DNA of 64,000 nucleotides from Lewinella sp. LCG006 (lineage in GTDB: Bacteria; Bacteroidota; Bacteroidia; Chitinophagales; Saprospiraceae), in contig NZ_CP160680.1 of the NCBI RefSeq assembly GCF_040784935.1, positions 7,443,557 to 7,507,556 on the forward strand. Reading direction: 5' to 3'. The position numbers were made by a program, and so were the translations under genes. The notes below the pieces were generated by a model that was not told the DNA's origin, made no database searches, and saw nothing but the letters and a program-made list of their open reading frames with translations. This document shows positions 53,707 to 61,580 of the stretch, in pieces (the first letter of the stretch is position 1; the number at the start of each line of letters is the position of its first letter).

Positions 53707-54753
53707 ATGGCAAAGATTTTAGTAACCGGAGGTGCCGGTTTTATTGGCTCTCACCTGATTCAGTTATTGGTCAAAAAGTACCCTCAGGAACAGATTGTCA
53801 ACCTGGATGCTTTGACCTATGCGGGCAATCCTGAGAATCTTAAAGCTATTGAAGCGGCCCCTAATTACTCGTTTGTAAAAGGCGATATTACCGACTTTGC
53901 TTTTCTTGAACAACTCTTTGCCGAACACCAATTTACGGGTGTCATCCACCTGGCTGCAGAGTCGCATGTCGACCGTTCAATTGCCAACCCGATGGCCTTT
54001 ATCATGACCAATGTGGTTGGTACCGTCAATTTGCTCAATGCTGCCAAAAACAATTGGCAAGGCGATTACACCGGAAAGCGTTTTTATCATGTCTCAACGG
54101 ATGAAGTGTATGGCTCGCTGGGAGCCGAAGGCTTGTTTACGGAAGAAACGGCCTACGATCCCCGTTCGCCTTATTCTGCCTCCAAAGCCAGCTCTGACCA
54201 TTTCGTGCGCGCCTGGCAGCACACGTATGGCTTACCAGTGGTGATTTCCAACTGTTCCAACAATTACGGCCCTTACCAGTTTCCAGAGAAACTGCTGCCT
54301 TTGATGATTAATAATATCCGTCACGAAAAGCCGCTGCCCGTGTATGGTGACGGCTCCAATATTCGGGATTGGTTGTGGGTGGAAGACCATGCCGCCGCAA
54401 TAGACCTGGTTTTCCGCCAAGGAAAAAACGGTGAGACCTACAATATCGGAGGCAATAACGAATGTTCCAATCTTGACTTAGTCCATCAGCTTTGCGATGT
54501 GGTAGACGAGTTGCTAGGGCGTTCGGAAGGCAGTTCTCGTAAGCTGATTACTTTCGTAAAAGATCGTCCTGGCCACGACCAACGCTATGCTATTGATGCT
54601 TCAAAAATCAAAGCAGAGCTGGGCTGGGAACCCACCATTGGCGTGGAAGAAGGGCTGAAACGTACTGCTAAATGGTACCTTGACAATACTGAATGGTTGG
54701 AAAGGGTAACCTCGGGAGCTTATCGCGAATATTATGCCCAACAATACCAATAG
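53707..54753 (+). CDS. rfbB: dTDP-glucose 4,6-dehydratase
   Basis: 348 residues. It makes dTDP-4-keto-6-deoxyglucose. The motifs are ILVTGGAGFIGSHLIQL, HVSTDEVYGSLG, SPYSASKASSDHFVRAW (YxxxK) and NCSNNYGPYQFPEKLLPLMI. No rfbA, C or D lies nearby, so the rhamnose route cannot be confirmed from this window. It starts 6 bases after the UDP-glucuronate decarboxylase-like gene and is followed after 5 bases by the pyrophosphatase gene. Confidence 0.94.
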   Translation: MAKILVTGGAGFIGSHLIQLLVKKYPQEQIVNLDALTYAGNPENLKAIEAAPNYSFVKGDITDFAFLEQLFAEHQFTGVIHLAAESHVDRSIANPMAFIMTNVVGTVNLLNAAKNNWQGDYTGKRFYHVSTDEVYGSLGAEGLFTEETAYDPRSPYSASKASSDHFVRAWQHTYGLPVVISNCSNNYGPYQFPEKLLPLMINNIRHEKPLPVYGDGSNIRDWLWVEDHAAAIDLVFRQGKNGETYNIGGNNECSNLDLVHQLCDVVDELLGRSEGSSRKLITFVKDRPGHDQRYAIDASKIKAELGWEPTIGVEEGLKRTAKWYLDNTEWLERVTSGAYREYYAQQYQ

Positions 54754-54758
54754 CCGCC

Positions 54759-55361
54759 ATGAGCACCAAAACCGCAATGCTATCTGTTCTCCTTCTGATA
54801 GGTGCTTTTGCTTGTCGGGAGAAGGCAATGCAAGACCCCACAACTGCCGCCACGACCAAGGGCGAGTATTTGCAGGCCGTCATTGAAATCCCGGCGGGCA
54901 CCAACCACAAGATTGAATACGACTACGCCAGCAAACAGTTTCTCAATGACCAAATAGAGGGTAAAGACCGGGTGATCGACTTCCTGCCCTACCCCGGCAA
55001 TTACGGATTTATTCCCAATACATTAATGGATAAGGAACGAGGTGGCGACGGTGATGCCCTGGATATCCTGGTGATCGGAGAGTCTGTCCCAACGGGCAGT
55101 ATCATTCAAGTTATTCCCATTGGAGCCTTGATGCTGCGTGACCGTCAAGAAATTGATACCAAGATCATCGCTATTCCGGCCGATCCCCAAAGTCAGATCA
55201 TCAGGGCGAAAGACTTCATGACTTTTGCCTTACGCTACGATGCTGCTCGGCGAATTATTGAAGACTGGTTCCAAAATTATAAAGGTGCGGAAGGGGTAGA
55301 AATCGTACGATGGGAAGACGAGCAGTATGCCCTTCAAGAGGTAGAGAAGTGGAAAAAATAG
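54759..55361 (+). CDS. ppa: Family I inorganic pyrophosphatase, lipoprotein form
   Basis: 200 residues. A lipobox (VLLLIGAFAC) precedes the family I core: IEIPAGTNHKIEYDY, DFLPYPGNYGFIPNT, the metal-binding GDGDALDILVIGE and LMLRDRQEIDTKIIAIP. It splits pyrophosphate and usually works in the cytoplasm, so a lipidated form is unusual. Placement in a sugar-nucleotide operon suggests it removes pyrophosphate released by nucleotidyltransferases, but a lipobox would put it outside the cytoplasm. The start at ATG 54759 is 5 bases after the rfbB stop. Confidence 0.9.
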   Translation: MSTKTAMLSVLLLIGAFACREKAMQDPTTAATTKGEYLQAVIEIPAGTNHKIEYDYASKQFLNDQIEGKDRVIDFLPYPGNYGFIPNTLMDKERGGDGDALDILVIGESVPTGSIIQVIPIGALMLRDRQEIDTKIIAIPADPQSQIIRAKDFMTFALRYDAARRIIEDWFQNYKGAEGVEIVRWEDEQYALQEVEKWKK

Positions 55362-55498
55362 TATTGCCACCAATCTCCTCCTCCTGTATTGGCAGCAAAC
55401 CAACTGCCGTTCATCGAATAATCCTGCGACAAATTAGTTAGTTTTTCAACCATCCTACGGTATATATCGTTACTGTATACGATTGATTTGACTTTACC

Positions 55499-56779
55499 AT
55501 GACAGATACACCCGTGAAGGAGCCGCTTAGATCAGAATGTCGCTTTATGGAAATGCATAAGAGCACATTATCTGCTGTTCCCTCCTCATCATCTATAGCA
55601 CCCAGTTCATTGAATATCAATCCATTACCATCAGGATGGGAGATAAAATGTTTCCCCTCGCTTGCGGATGGCAAAGCGCATTGGGAATCACTCATTACAA
55701 CGGAAGATTTCTTCTTGTCGGGCGATTTTTTCAGTCTCATTGATCAAATTAGCCTTAAAGGCGTAACTACAGGGTTTGCTATTTTTGAGCATCCCAGCTA
55801 TTCTCCTTTTGGTTTAGTCGTACAAACTTTCTCTTTCAACCCGGAAGAGCAAATGGGGAAGCTTGATCAGAATGCGCAATATGGCCGTCTGCAACGCTTG
55901 GCGCAACGGGCCAAAGATGTCCTGGCAAAAATATTACGGTTTCGTATTCTTTCCTTTGGTCAGCTGCTGCTCACTGGCAACCACGGCCTTCGCGGGAACA
56001 CCCAATTACCAGCGAGTGAACTCGCAGCACTTCTTGCAGAAGGGGGTGAAGCTATTGCCAGCGCTTGGCCCGAGCGCATACACGGCATCATGATCAAAGA
56101 CTTGCCCTTGGGCCAATATCCCAAAGCGCACGCCTACCATGCCTTGCCCGTTCAGCCAAACATGGTACTTCATCTAGAAGAGTCCTGGTCCAGTTTCTCT
56201 GATTACCTCGAAGCTATGAGTTCAAAATATCGGGTCAGAGCTCGTCGTGCCCGAAAGAAGGGCGATGAACTCATGAGAAGGACAATGAACTTGGAAGAAA
56301 TCAAGTTGCGCCAATCAGAAATGCACCGCATGTACTGCATTATTGCAGCGCAATCAGATTTCAATGCGGTTGTTCTTCCTGCCAATTACTTCACCACCTG
56401 GTTGGAGCAGTTTCCCGAGCGTTTTAAGGTATGGGGCTATTTTTTGGACGAAGCGTTTATTGGTTTTTCCACAGCAGTGTACAATGGCCATGAGCTGGAA
56501 GCCCATTTTTTAGGCTTCGAAGCCGATTACAATCGTAGTCACCAGCTGTACTTAAACATGCTCTACGATTTGGTACAAGAAGCGATTCTGGCGGGGAGCA
56601 GCACATTGGTTTTCTCTCGGACGGCCCTTGAAATAAAGAGTTCGGTAGGCGCCGTACCCGAAGATTTATACTGTTGGATGCGCTCACGCTACGCCATCGC
56701 CAATCCTTTGGTACCGATTGTCGCTAAATTTATCGCTCCTCTCCCGGAGTGGGAACCTCGGCATCCGTTTAAGGATTGA
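55499..56779 (+). CDS. GNAT/FemAB-like acyltransferase-domain protein of unknown function
   Basis: 426 residues. The N-terminal 130 residues show no known features. The C-terminal half resembles the Acetyltransf_6 (FemAB-like/peptidoglycan-type GNAT) family: FSDYLEAMSSKYRVRARRARKKG, VWGYFLDEAFIGFSTAVYNGHELEAHFLGFEADYNRSHQLYLNMLYDLVQEAI and STLVFSRTALEIKSSVGA. The start is uncertain (55499 or a later Met at about 55547). The substrate is unknown. It is convergent with the sigma-factor pair. Confidence 0.72.
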   Translation: MTDTPVKEPLRSECRFMEMHKSTLSAVPSSSSIAPSSLNINPLPSGWEIKCFPSLADGKAHWESLITTEDFFLSGDFFSLIDQISLKGVTTGFAIFEHPSYSPFGLVVQTFSFNPEEQMGKLDQNAQYGRLQRLAQRAKDVLAKILRFRILSFGQLLLTGNHGLRGNTQLPASELAALLAEGGEAIASAWPERIHGIMIKDLPLGQYPKAHAYHALPVQPNMVLHLEESWSSFSDYLEAMSSKYRVRARRARKKGDELMRRTMNLEEIKLRQSEMHRMYCIIAAQSDFNAVVLPANYFTTWLEQFPERFKVWGYFLDEAFIGFSTAVYNGHELEAHFLGFEADYNRSHQLYLNMLYDLVQEAILAGSSTLVFSRTALEIKSSVGAVPEDLYCWMRSRYAIANPLVPIVAKFIAPLPEWEPRHPFKD

Positions 56780-56784
56780 GGTGA

Positions 56785-57267
56785 TTACCGACTCGTTCTT
56801 CTACGATTTTCGTTTTCGATAGAATCAGGAGGTGATACAGGACTAGTGCCACCCTCTTGGAAACTTTCCTGTTTTGCGACCAGTTTTTGACTGGAATTGC
56901 CTTCTATGATCGGCTTAGCTGGGGTAATATCTAAATGAGCAGGCGTTTTTTCTACAGCACTTGATGATTGATCATCTACAATAATTTGTAGCTCTTCCAG
57001 CTCAAGCGGCAGCTGTTGATGTGCCAATACCCCTTGATGATTTTGCTCCGACAACCACATAAATACCACCGAAAGTCCTAGCAAAAGAGCCAAGGCTGCA
57101 GCAATACCAAGCGGCTGGGGCAATTTACGCACGCGAGTGGAACGAACCATACTCGGCCGCTTAGCAGCCATTTTGCTTTCAATGCGGGCCCAAGCCTGCG
57201 CTGAAGGCGTCTGTTCCAATTCATCTGATTTTTCCCTAAAGAGGTCAAAGATATCCTTCTTTGCCAT
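56785..57267 (-). CDS. Putative membrane anti-sigma factor or sigma-operon partner
   Basis: 160 residues. The first 55 residues (FDLFREKSDELEQTPSAQAWARIESKM) are charged and helical, a membrane segment follows (LGIAAALALLLGLSVVFMWL, about 52-71) and a disordered Ser/Pro/Glu-rich tail ends it. No domain was recognised, but the cytoplasmic N-terminus, single membrane span and position 21 bases after an ECF sigma factor gene fit an anti-sigma or regulator role, which is inference. Confidence 0.78.
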   Translation of the reverse strand: MAKKDIFDLFREKSDELEQTPSAQAWARIESKMAAKRPSMVRSTRVRKLPQPLGIAAALALLLGLSVVFMWLSEQNHQGVLAHQQLPLELEELQIIVDDQSSSAVEKTPAHLDITPAKPIIEGNSSQKLVAKQESFQEGGTSPVSPPDSIENENRRRTSR

Positions 57268-57288
57268 GGTGTTGTTGTTTTTTATAAT

Positions 57289-57852
57289 TTACCCGGCAGT
57301 ACCTTTCATTCGATCACGTACACCGGGATAATTAACATCCAGTAATAATTCTTGCAAGCGTTTTTTCGCTAAAATGAGCTGTGATTTAGAAGTATTGATG
57401 CTGATACCAAGTTCTTCCGCAATCTCACGGTGCTTGAACCCTTCCAAAACATACAGGTTGAAAACCGTACGGTAACCAGTTGGCAATTGATCTAGTAAAA
57501 ACAAGATATCCTGCGCTGCCAGTTCCGCCACTACATTCTGATCAGATCGAAGATCGAGGTGTTCCTGTATTTCGTAAGCGTTGCGCAAAGCGTGCTTCTT
57601 ACGTAAAAACATCAAGGCTTCATTGACCATGATTCTGCGAATCCAACCTTCAAAACTTCCTTTACCAGTATACTGATCCAGATTTTGAAACACCTTACAA
57701 AAGCCTTCTACCAGCACATCTTCAGCATCCTCTATCCGGGAGAGGTACCTCCGACATACCCCCAGCATCTTCGGCGCATGCATTTCGTACAAACGACGTT
57801 GCGCCAGAGGTTCCTGCTGTTGGCAAGCTGCTATAAGTTGTTCTTCTGTCAC
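57289..57852 (-). CDS. ECF-type RNA polymerase sigma factor
   Basis: 187 residues. Region 2 reads YLSRIEDAEDVLVEGFCKVFQNLDQYTGKGSFEGWIRRIMVNEALMFLRKK and region 4 LDQLPTGYRTVFNLYVLEGFKHREIAEELGISINTSKSQLILAKKRLQELL with its helix-turn-helix. No region 1 or 3 is present. It should direct transcription of a small regulon, probably controlled by the membrane protein encoded next. Confidence 0.93.
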   Translation of the reverse strand: MTEEQLIAACQQQEPLAQRRLYEMHAPKMLGVCRRYLSRIEDAEDVLVEGFCKVFQNLDQYTGKGSFEGWIRRIMVNEALMFLRKKHALRNAYEIQEHLDLRSDQNVVAELAAQDILFLLDQLPTGYRTVFNLYVLEGFKHREIAEELGISINTSKSQLILAKKRLQELLLDVNYPGVRDRMKGTAG

Positions 57853-58002
57853 CTGGTAGTGTGATTAATTTCCGAAAACAAGATGCAACTTTTTTAGGGA
57901 ATGGTGGGTGGCAGTGTCCTTACCATTACATTTAATAGCTTAGAAATCGGTTTTCCTGTAATCGTTTAGCTGAAAAAACTGGCCTTTACCTGTAAGAAAG
58001 CC

Positions 58003-58010
58003 TATTTTTG
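58003..58010 (+). promoter_or_regulatory. TAnnTTTG promoter of lysA
   Basis: TATTTTTG is a -7 match 28 bases before the lysA start. Confidence 0.5.
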
Positions 58011-58038
58011 CAGCTTTCTTTTCCTCAAAATATTCAAA

Positions 58039-59286
58039 ATGATCCAGGAAGATAATCGTTACCTCCTGCCGTCGGGCGTCGACCCACTAGCATTGGCCAC
58101 TGCATATGGCTGTCCGTTGTACATTTATGACAGCTCCATCATCAAACGTCAGTATGACCGCATCACCAAGGCTTTTGCAGTAAAACGGTTAAAGATCAAC
58201 TATGCTTGTAAAGCCAACACCAACCTGAGTATCATGCGCCTACTGCAAGGCTGGGGAAGTGGCCTGGACACCGTTTCTGTCCAGGAGGTAGAGCTGGGCT
58301 TACAGGCTGGCTTTAAGCCACAGGATATTATTTACACCCCTAATTGTGTCTCACTGGAGGAGATCGCCGAAGCTGTAGGCTGGGGCGTCAGAATCAACAT
58401 TGACAATATCTCTATCCTGGAACAATTCGGACACCAGTTTCCCGACGTTCCCGTTTGTATCCGCATCAATCCTCACATCATGGCCGGGGGGAATTCCAAA
58501 ATTTCGGTAGGGCATATCGATTCCAAATTTGGTATTTCCATTCACCAGTTGCCCCATGTATTAAAGGTGGTGTCTACGCTGCATCTTAAAGTGGAGGGCA
58601 TCCATATGCACACCGGCTCTGACATCCTCAATGCGGAATCTTTTTTACAAGCTGCCGAGATACTACTCAACTGCGCCAAGGAATTCCCCGAATTGGACTA
58701 TGTTGATTTTGGCAGTGGTTTCCGCGTGCCCTACAAGCCAGGTGGTATAGAAACCGACATTGAAGATTTTGGCGAACAGCTTAGCGAGCGGTTCAATGAA
58801 TTTTGTGCCACTTACGGTCGGGATTTGATGTTGATGTTTGAACCTGGAAAATTTCTGGTGAGTGAATCCGGCTATTTTCTCGCGCGCTGCAACGTCGTCA
58901 AAACCACTCCTGCGACAGCCTTTGTCGGCGTTGATTCTGGATTAAATCACCTGATCCGCCCGATGATGTACGATGCCTATCACCATATTACCAACCTCAG
59001 TAACCCAGAGGGTAAAAAGCGCATCTACACCGTGGTCGGCTACATCTGTGAAACCGACACCTTCGGCGCTAACCGCCAGCTCAGTGAAGTACGGGAAGGG
59101 GATGTTATTTGCCTACACAACGCGGGCGCTTACTGCTTCTCCATGGCTTCCAACTACAACAGCCGTTACCGCCCGGCAGAAGTGTTGGTACACGAAGGCA
59201 AGGATTACCTCGTGCGCAAGCGAGAAACCATGGAGGATATTCGCCGCAACCAAGTGGATGTTTTTGCGGCGGTAGAGACGGTGTAA
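58039..59286 (+). CDS. lysA: Diaminopimelate decarboxylase
   Basis: 415 residues. It turns meso-diaminopimelate into lysine with pyridoxal phosphate, whose lysine lies in LKINYACKANTNLSIMRLL. VEGIHMHTGSDI, YVDFGSGFRVPYKPGG, FEPGKFLVSESGYFLAR and the active-site CETDTFGANRQL complete the fold. The C-terminus GAYCFSMASNYNSRYRPAEVLV is typical of LysA. A strong terminator follows. Confidence 0.94.
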   Translation: MIQEDNRYLLPSGVDPLALATAYGCPLYIYDSSIIKRQYDRITKAFAVKRLKINYACKANTNLSIMRLLQGWGSGLDTVSVQEVELGLQAGFKPQDIIYTPNCVSLEEIAEAVGWGVRINIDNISILEQFGHQFPDVPVCIRINPHIMAGGNSKISVGHIDSKFGISIHQLPHVLKVVSTLHLKVEGIHMHTGSDILNAESFLQAAEILLNCAKEFPELDYVDFGSGFRVPYKPGGIETDIEDFGEQLSERFNEFCATYGRDLMLMFEPGKFLVSESGYFLARCNVVKTTPATAFVGVDSGLNHLIRPMMYDAYHHITNLSNPEGKKRIYTVVGYICETDTFGANRQLSEVREGDVICLHNAGAYCFSMASNYNSRYRPAEVLVHEGKDYLVRKRETMEDIRRNQVDVFAAVETV

Positions 59287-59322
59287 AAAAAAGGCCTGGC
59301 CACGGTGGTCAGGCCTTTTTTC
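59285..59322. terminator. Bidirectional terminator after lysA
   Basis: AAAAAAAAGGCCTG pairs with CAGGCCTTTTTT around GCCACGGTGGT. It separates the convergent lysA and cupin genes. Confidence 0.85.
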
Positions 59323-59690
59323 TATCCTTCCTCCCGATTCACCGTTTCCGGAGCAAAAGCGGGAACACAAATGGCCAGGTATTCGCATTCCTCCGCAAAG
59401 GGATTGGCGTACTGGATGCGGGTATTTCTGTTGATTTTTATGGATTGCCCCGCCTTAAGGATCACTATTTCTCCTGCGATGTTGAATTGCTTTTTCCCGC
59501 GAATGACATAAGTGTATTCATCGAACTCCGGCGTTTGGAAAGGCTCGCTCCAACCCGGAGGCGCAATCATATGGGCGATGCTAAGATGTGCTTCGCCCGT
59601 AGAGGCCAAGCCAAAATGTTCTTCAATAAGTTTGCCATCGGTGGTAGGAACGATGAAGGGGGAGGATTGGAGAGTGTATGGTTTATTCAT
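59322..59690 (-). CDS. Cupin-fold protein of unknown function
   Basis: 122 residues, a single small beta-barrel. Phrases LSIAHMIAPPGWSEPFQTPEFDEYTYVIRGKKQFNIAGEIVILKAGQSIKINRNTRIQYANPFAEE show the two cupin motifs, but the metal histidines are mostly replaced (only one His in the first motif), so a metal-free binding role is possible. It lies just upstream of an insertion sequence. Confidence 0.82.
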   Translation of the reverse strand: MNKPYTLQSSPFIVPTTDGKLIEEHFGLASTGEAHLSIAHMIAPPGWSEPFQTPEFDEYTYVIRGKKQFNIAGEIVILKAGQSIKINRNTRIQYANPFAEECEYLAICVPAFAPETVNREEG

Positions 59691-59739
59691 GGTTAGATGG
59701 TTGGTTGGCTAGTCAGGCCTTAATTAATTCCGATTTCCC

Positions 59740-61500
59740 ACGGTCTTTTCGCGTAAGACGAAAGTGAGTTCACGCCTCCCATGGATGACGATAAATATCT
59801 GTTGGCAATCGCATCATCTTAAGCAACCTCAGGTGATGTTCTTCGATGCCCTGCAAGTGTACGCTGGCTTTGTGATCATCAGTCATTATGTAGATCATCT
59901 GGACGCTTCGGAACGCGCTTAAGACCAGCGATGTGGTAGGTCGCTCAACTTTGCGGCCGGGATTGCCGGGCACTAGATTGGTAAGATAGCTGTTTTGTTC
60001 GCTTTTCAGTGTTTGGCGGATGGTGTATTGCCACAGATTATAGTACTGTAGAGCCAGCATTAGTATGCGCAACATGGCTTGGATGCGATTTTCTTTTTTC
60101 AGGAAGATTGGCGTAAGCGAGGTGCATTTGGTCAACAGCAAATGAAAATGCTGCTCGATACGATACTCCTCCCAGTAACAAAGTACCACCTCGCAAGCCG
60201 AGAGTCTATCCGAAGGAGCGTTAGTGGCCATCACGCGCCATCCGGCCAGTTGCTGTTCGATGTTGTTTTGCTGCTCGTCCAGTGTAAGTTCCACGCTGCA
60301 AGGTTCGGCCGGGTCCTGAGATAGTGTGATCTTCCAGCTGTATAGGTGAGCGACTTTGTGCTTGTCCAGTATCTTGTTGATGGTTCGTTCAGCTTCCTCT
60401 ACCGACTTGATCGTTTTACGACCTCGGTTGCGCGTGAAGCGCAGTCTGACCTCCTGGCAAGCGGTCTGGCAGCGTTGCTCTAGTTGGGCAACTTGGCGCT
60501 TGCGTAGATTCAAGCTACATACCCCGAATAGCCTTTGGGTGTGAATCGTGCCGTCAGCGGAGATGATTTCACGTGCGGGCAGCTCTTTAACCAGCGCGAT
60601 GGCTTGTGAATCCTTACTTCCCGCCGCCTGACGCATTACGCGTTCGGCGGGCTCTTGCTGTTGCTCAATCCACTCACGGGCTTGCATTAATTCCTCTCGT
60701 GAGTATTGCCGTTGAGCCAATGGGCCCAAGTAGTAGTTGCCGCTGTCAGCAATGAAACACATATTGTACTGATTACACAGCTTGCGGTCTCCCACTACCA
60801 GTACTCCTTTGGACTTGAGACCTTGTTCCCAGGCCTGTTCCAAGGCTGGCACGTAAAGCTTGTCGTCACTGTTTTGCCCTGCTACCACGTTCAGAGCCAG
60901 TGGCAGGTTGGCTTTGTCTATAGCCAGTAGCATCAATTTTACCTGAGGTAGGGCCAAACCCGTGGCATTATGCCCCAACTGAAAAATGCCTTCTGTTTCT
61001 CGATGACTTTGAGCCGTGGTACTGTCGATACGCACCGTATCAAGGGGACCTTGATCAGTACCGTTGTCCAGATCGTAAAACCGAATTAGCGATTGGTTAT
61101 GATCGCGCTGAAAGGACATCCAGCGCTCATCGTCCTTAGACAGGTAGTCCAGCAGACTACCCAAACGGTCATCACTGAGATAAGCAGCCTGAAAATCAGC
61201 TTCATCCAAAAGCCAACTCAACGTGCGCTCCAAGCCCAAAGCCCAGTCTTCTACGTTGTACAGTCGATGATCGTTCTCGCTCAGAATATAGACCAGAAAA
61301 GCCTCCAATGTCTTGCCAATACTGGTTCCCTGCCACAAATGATGAGTAGGATAGTGCTTGTCCACGCGCTGGGACAAACCGGTCGATTGGAGTAGGCGAC
61401 TAATCGCCGGTAGATCGCCTACAGGCTCTGCTTTGATCAGCATACAGTTTTCTTATAAAACGCTTTGCGAACTCACTTTCGTCTTACGCGAAAAGACCGT
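59740..61500 (-). mobile_element. Complete IS1634-family insertion sequence
   Basis: The element is bounded by a perfect 32-bp inverted repeat (59740-59771 and 61469-61500), which contains the palindrome-like core TCGCGTAAGACGAAAG. It encodes one transposase in the minus direction. The outer flanks share CCC (59737-59739 and 61501-61503). CCCAC also occurs on both sides but on the left overlaps the inverted repeat, so the true target duplication is not fixed. The copy looks intact. Confidence 0.88.
59770..61443 (-). CDS. IS1634-family transposase
   Basis: 557 residues. The DDE fold has Asp in VRIDSTTAQSH (about 143), Asp in KGVLVVGDRKLCNQYNM (about 215-225) and the late E in YWEEYRIEQHFHLLLTKC (about 445), the Y-x-x-x-R-I-E pattern of IS4-type transposases. 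The DUF4277-like N-terminus (SRLLQSTGLSQRVDKHYPTHHLWQGTSIGKTLEAFLVYILSENDHRLYNVEDW) places it in IS1634. No frameshift or stop is seen, so it is probably active. Confidence 0.92.
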   Translation of the reverse strand: MLIKAEPVGDLPAISRLLQSTGLSQRVDKHYPTHHLWQGTSIGKTLEAFLVYILSENDHRLYNVEDWALGLERTLSWLLDEADFQAAYLSDDRLGSLLDYLSKDDERWMSFQRDHNQSLIRFYDLDNGTDQGPLDTVRIDSTTAQSHRETEGIFQLGHNATGLALPQVKLMLLAIDKANLPLALNVVAGQNSDDKLYVPALEQAWEQGLKSKGVLVVGDRKLCNQYNMCFIADSGNYYLGPLAQRQYSREELMQAREWIEQQQEPAERVMRQAAGSKDSQAIALVKELPAREIISADGTIHTQRLFGVCSLNLRKRQVAQLEQRCQTACQEVRLRFTRNRGRKTIKSVEEAERTINKILDKHKVAHLYSWKITLSQDPAEPCSVELTLDEQQNNIEQQLAGWRVMATNAPSDRLSACEVVLCYWEEYRIEQHFHLLLTKCTSLTPIFLKKENRIQAMLRILMLALQYYNLWQYTIRQTLKSEQNSYLTNLVPGNPGRKVERPTTSLVLSAFRSVQMIYIMTDDHKASVHLQGIEEHHLRLLKMMRLPTDIYRHPWEA

Positions 61501-61580
61501 CCCACTTCCCACTTCCGACTTTGCAAATGATTGATGGTTGTTGGTGTTGCGAAGATAGGAAGGCATTAAAGAACGAATGG

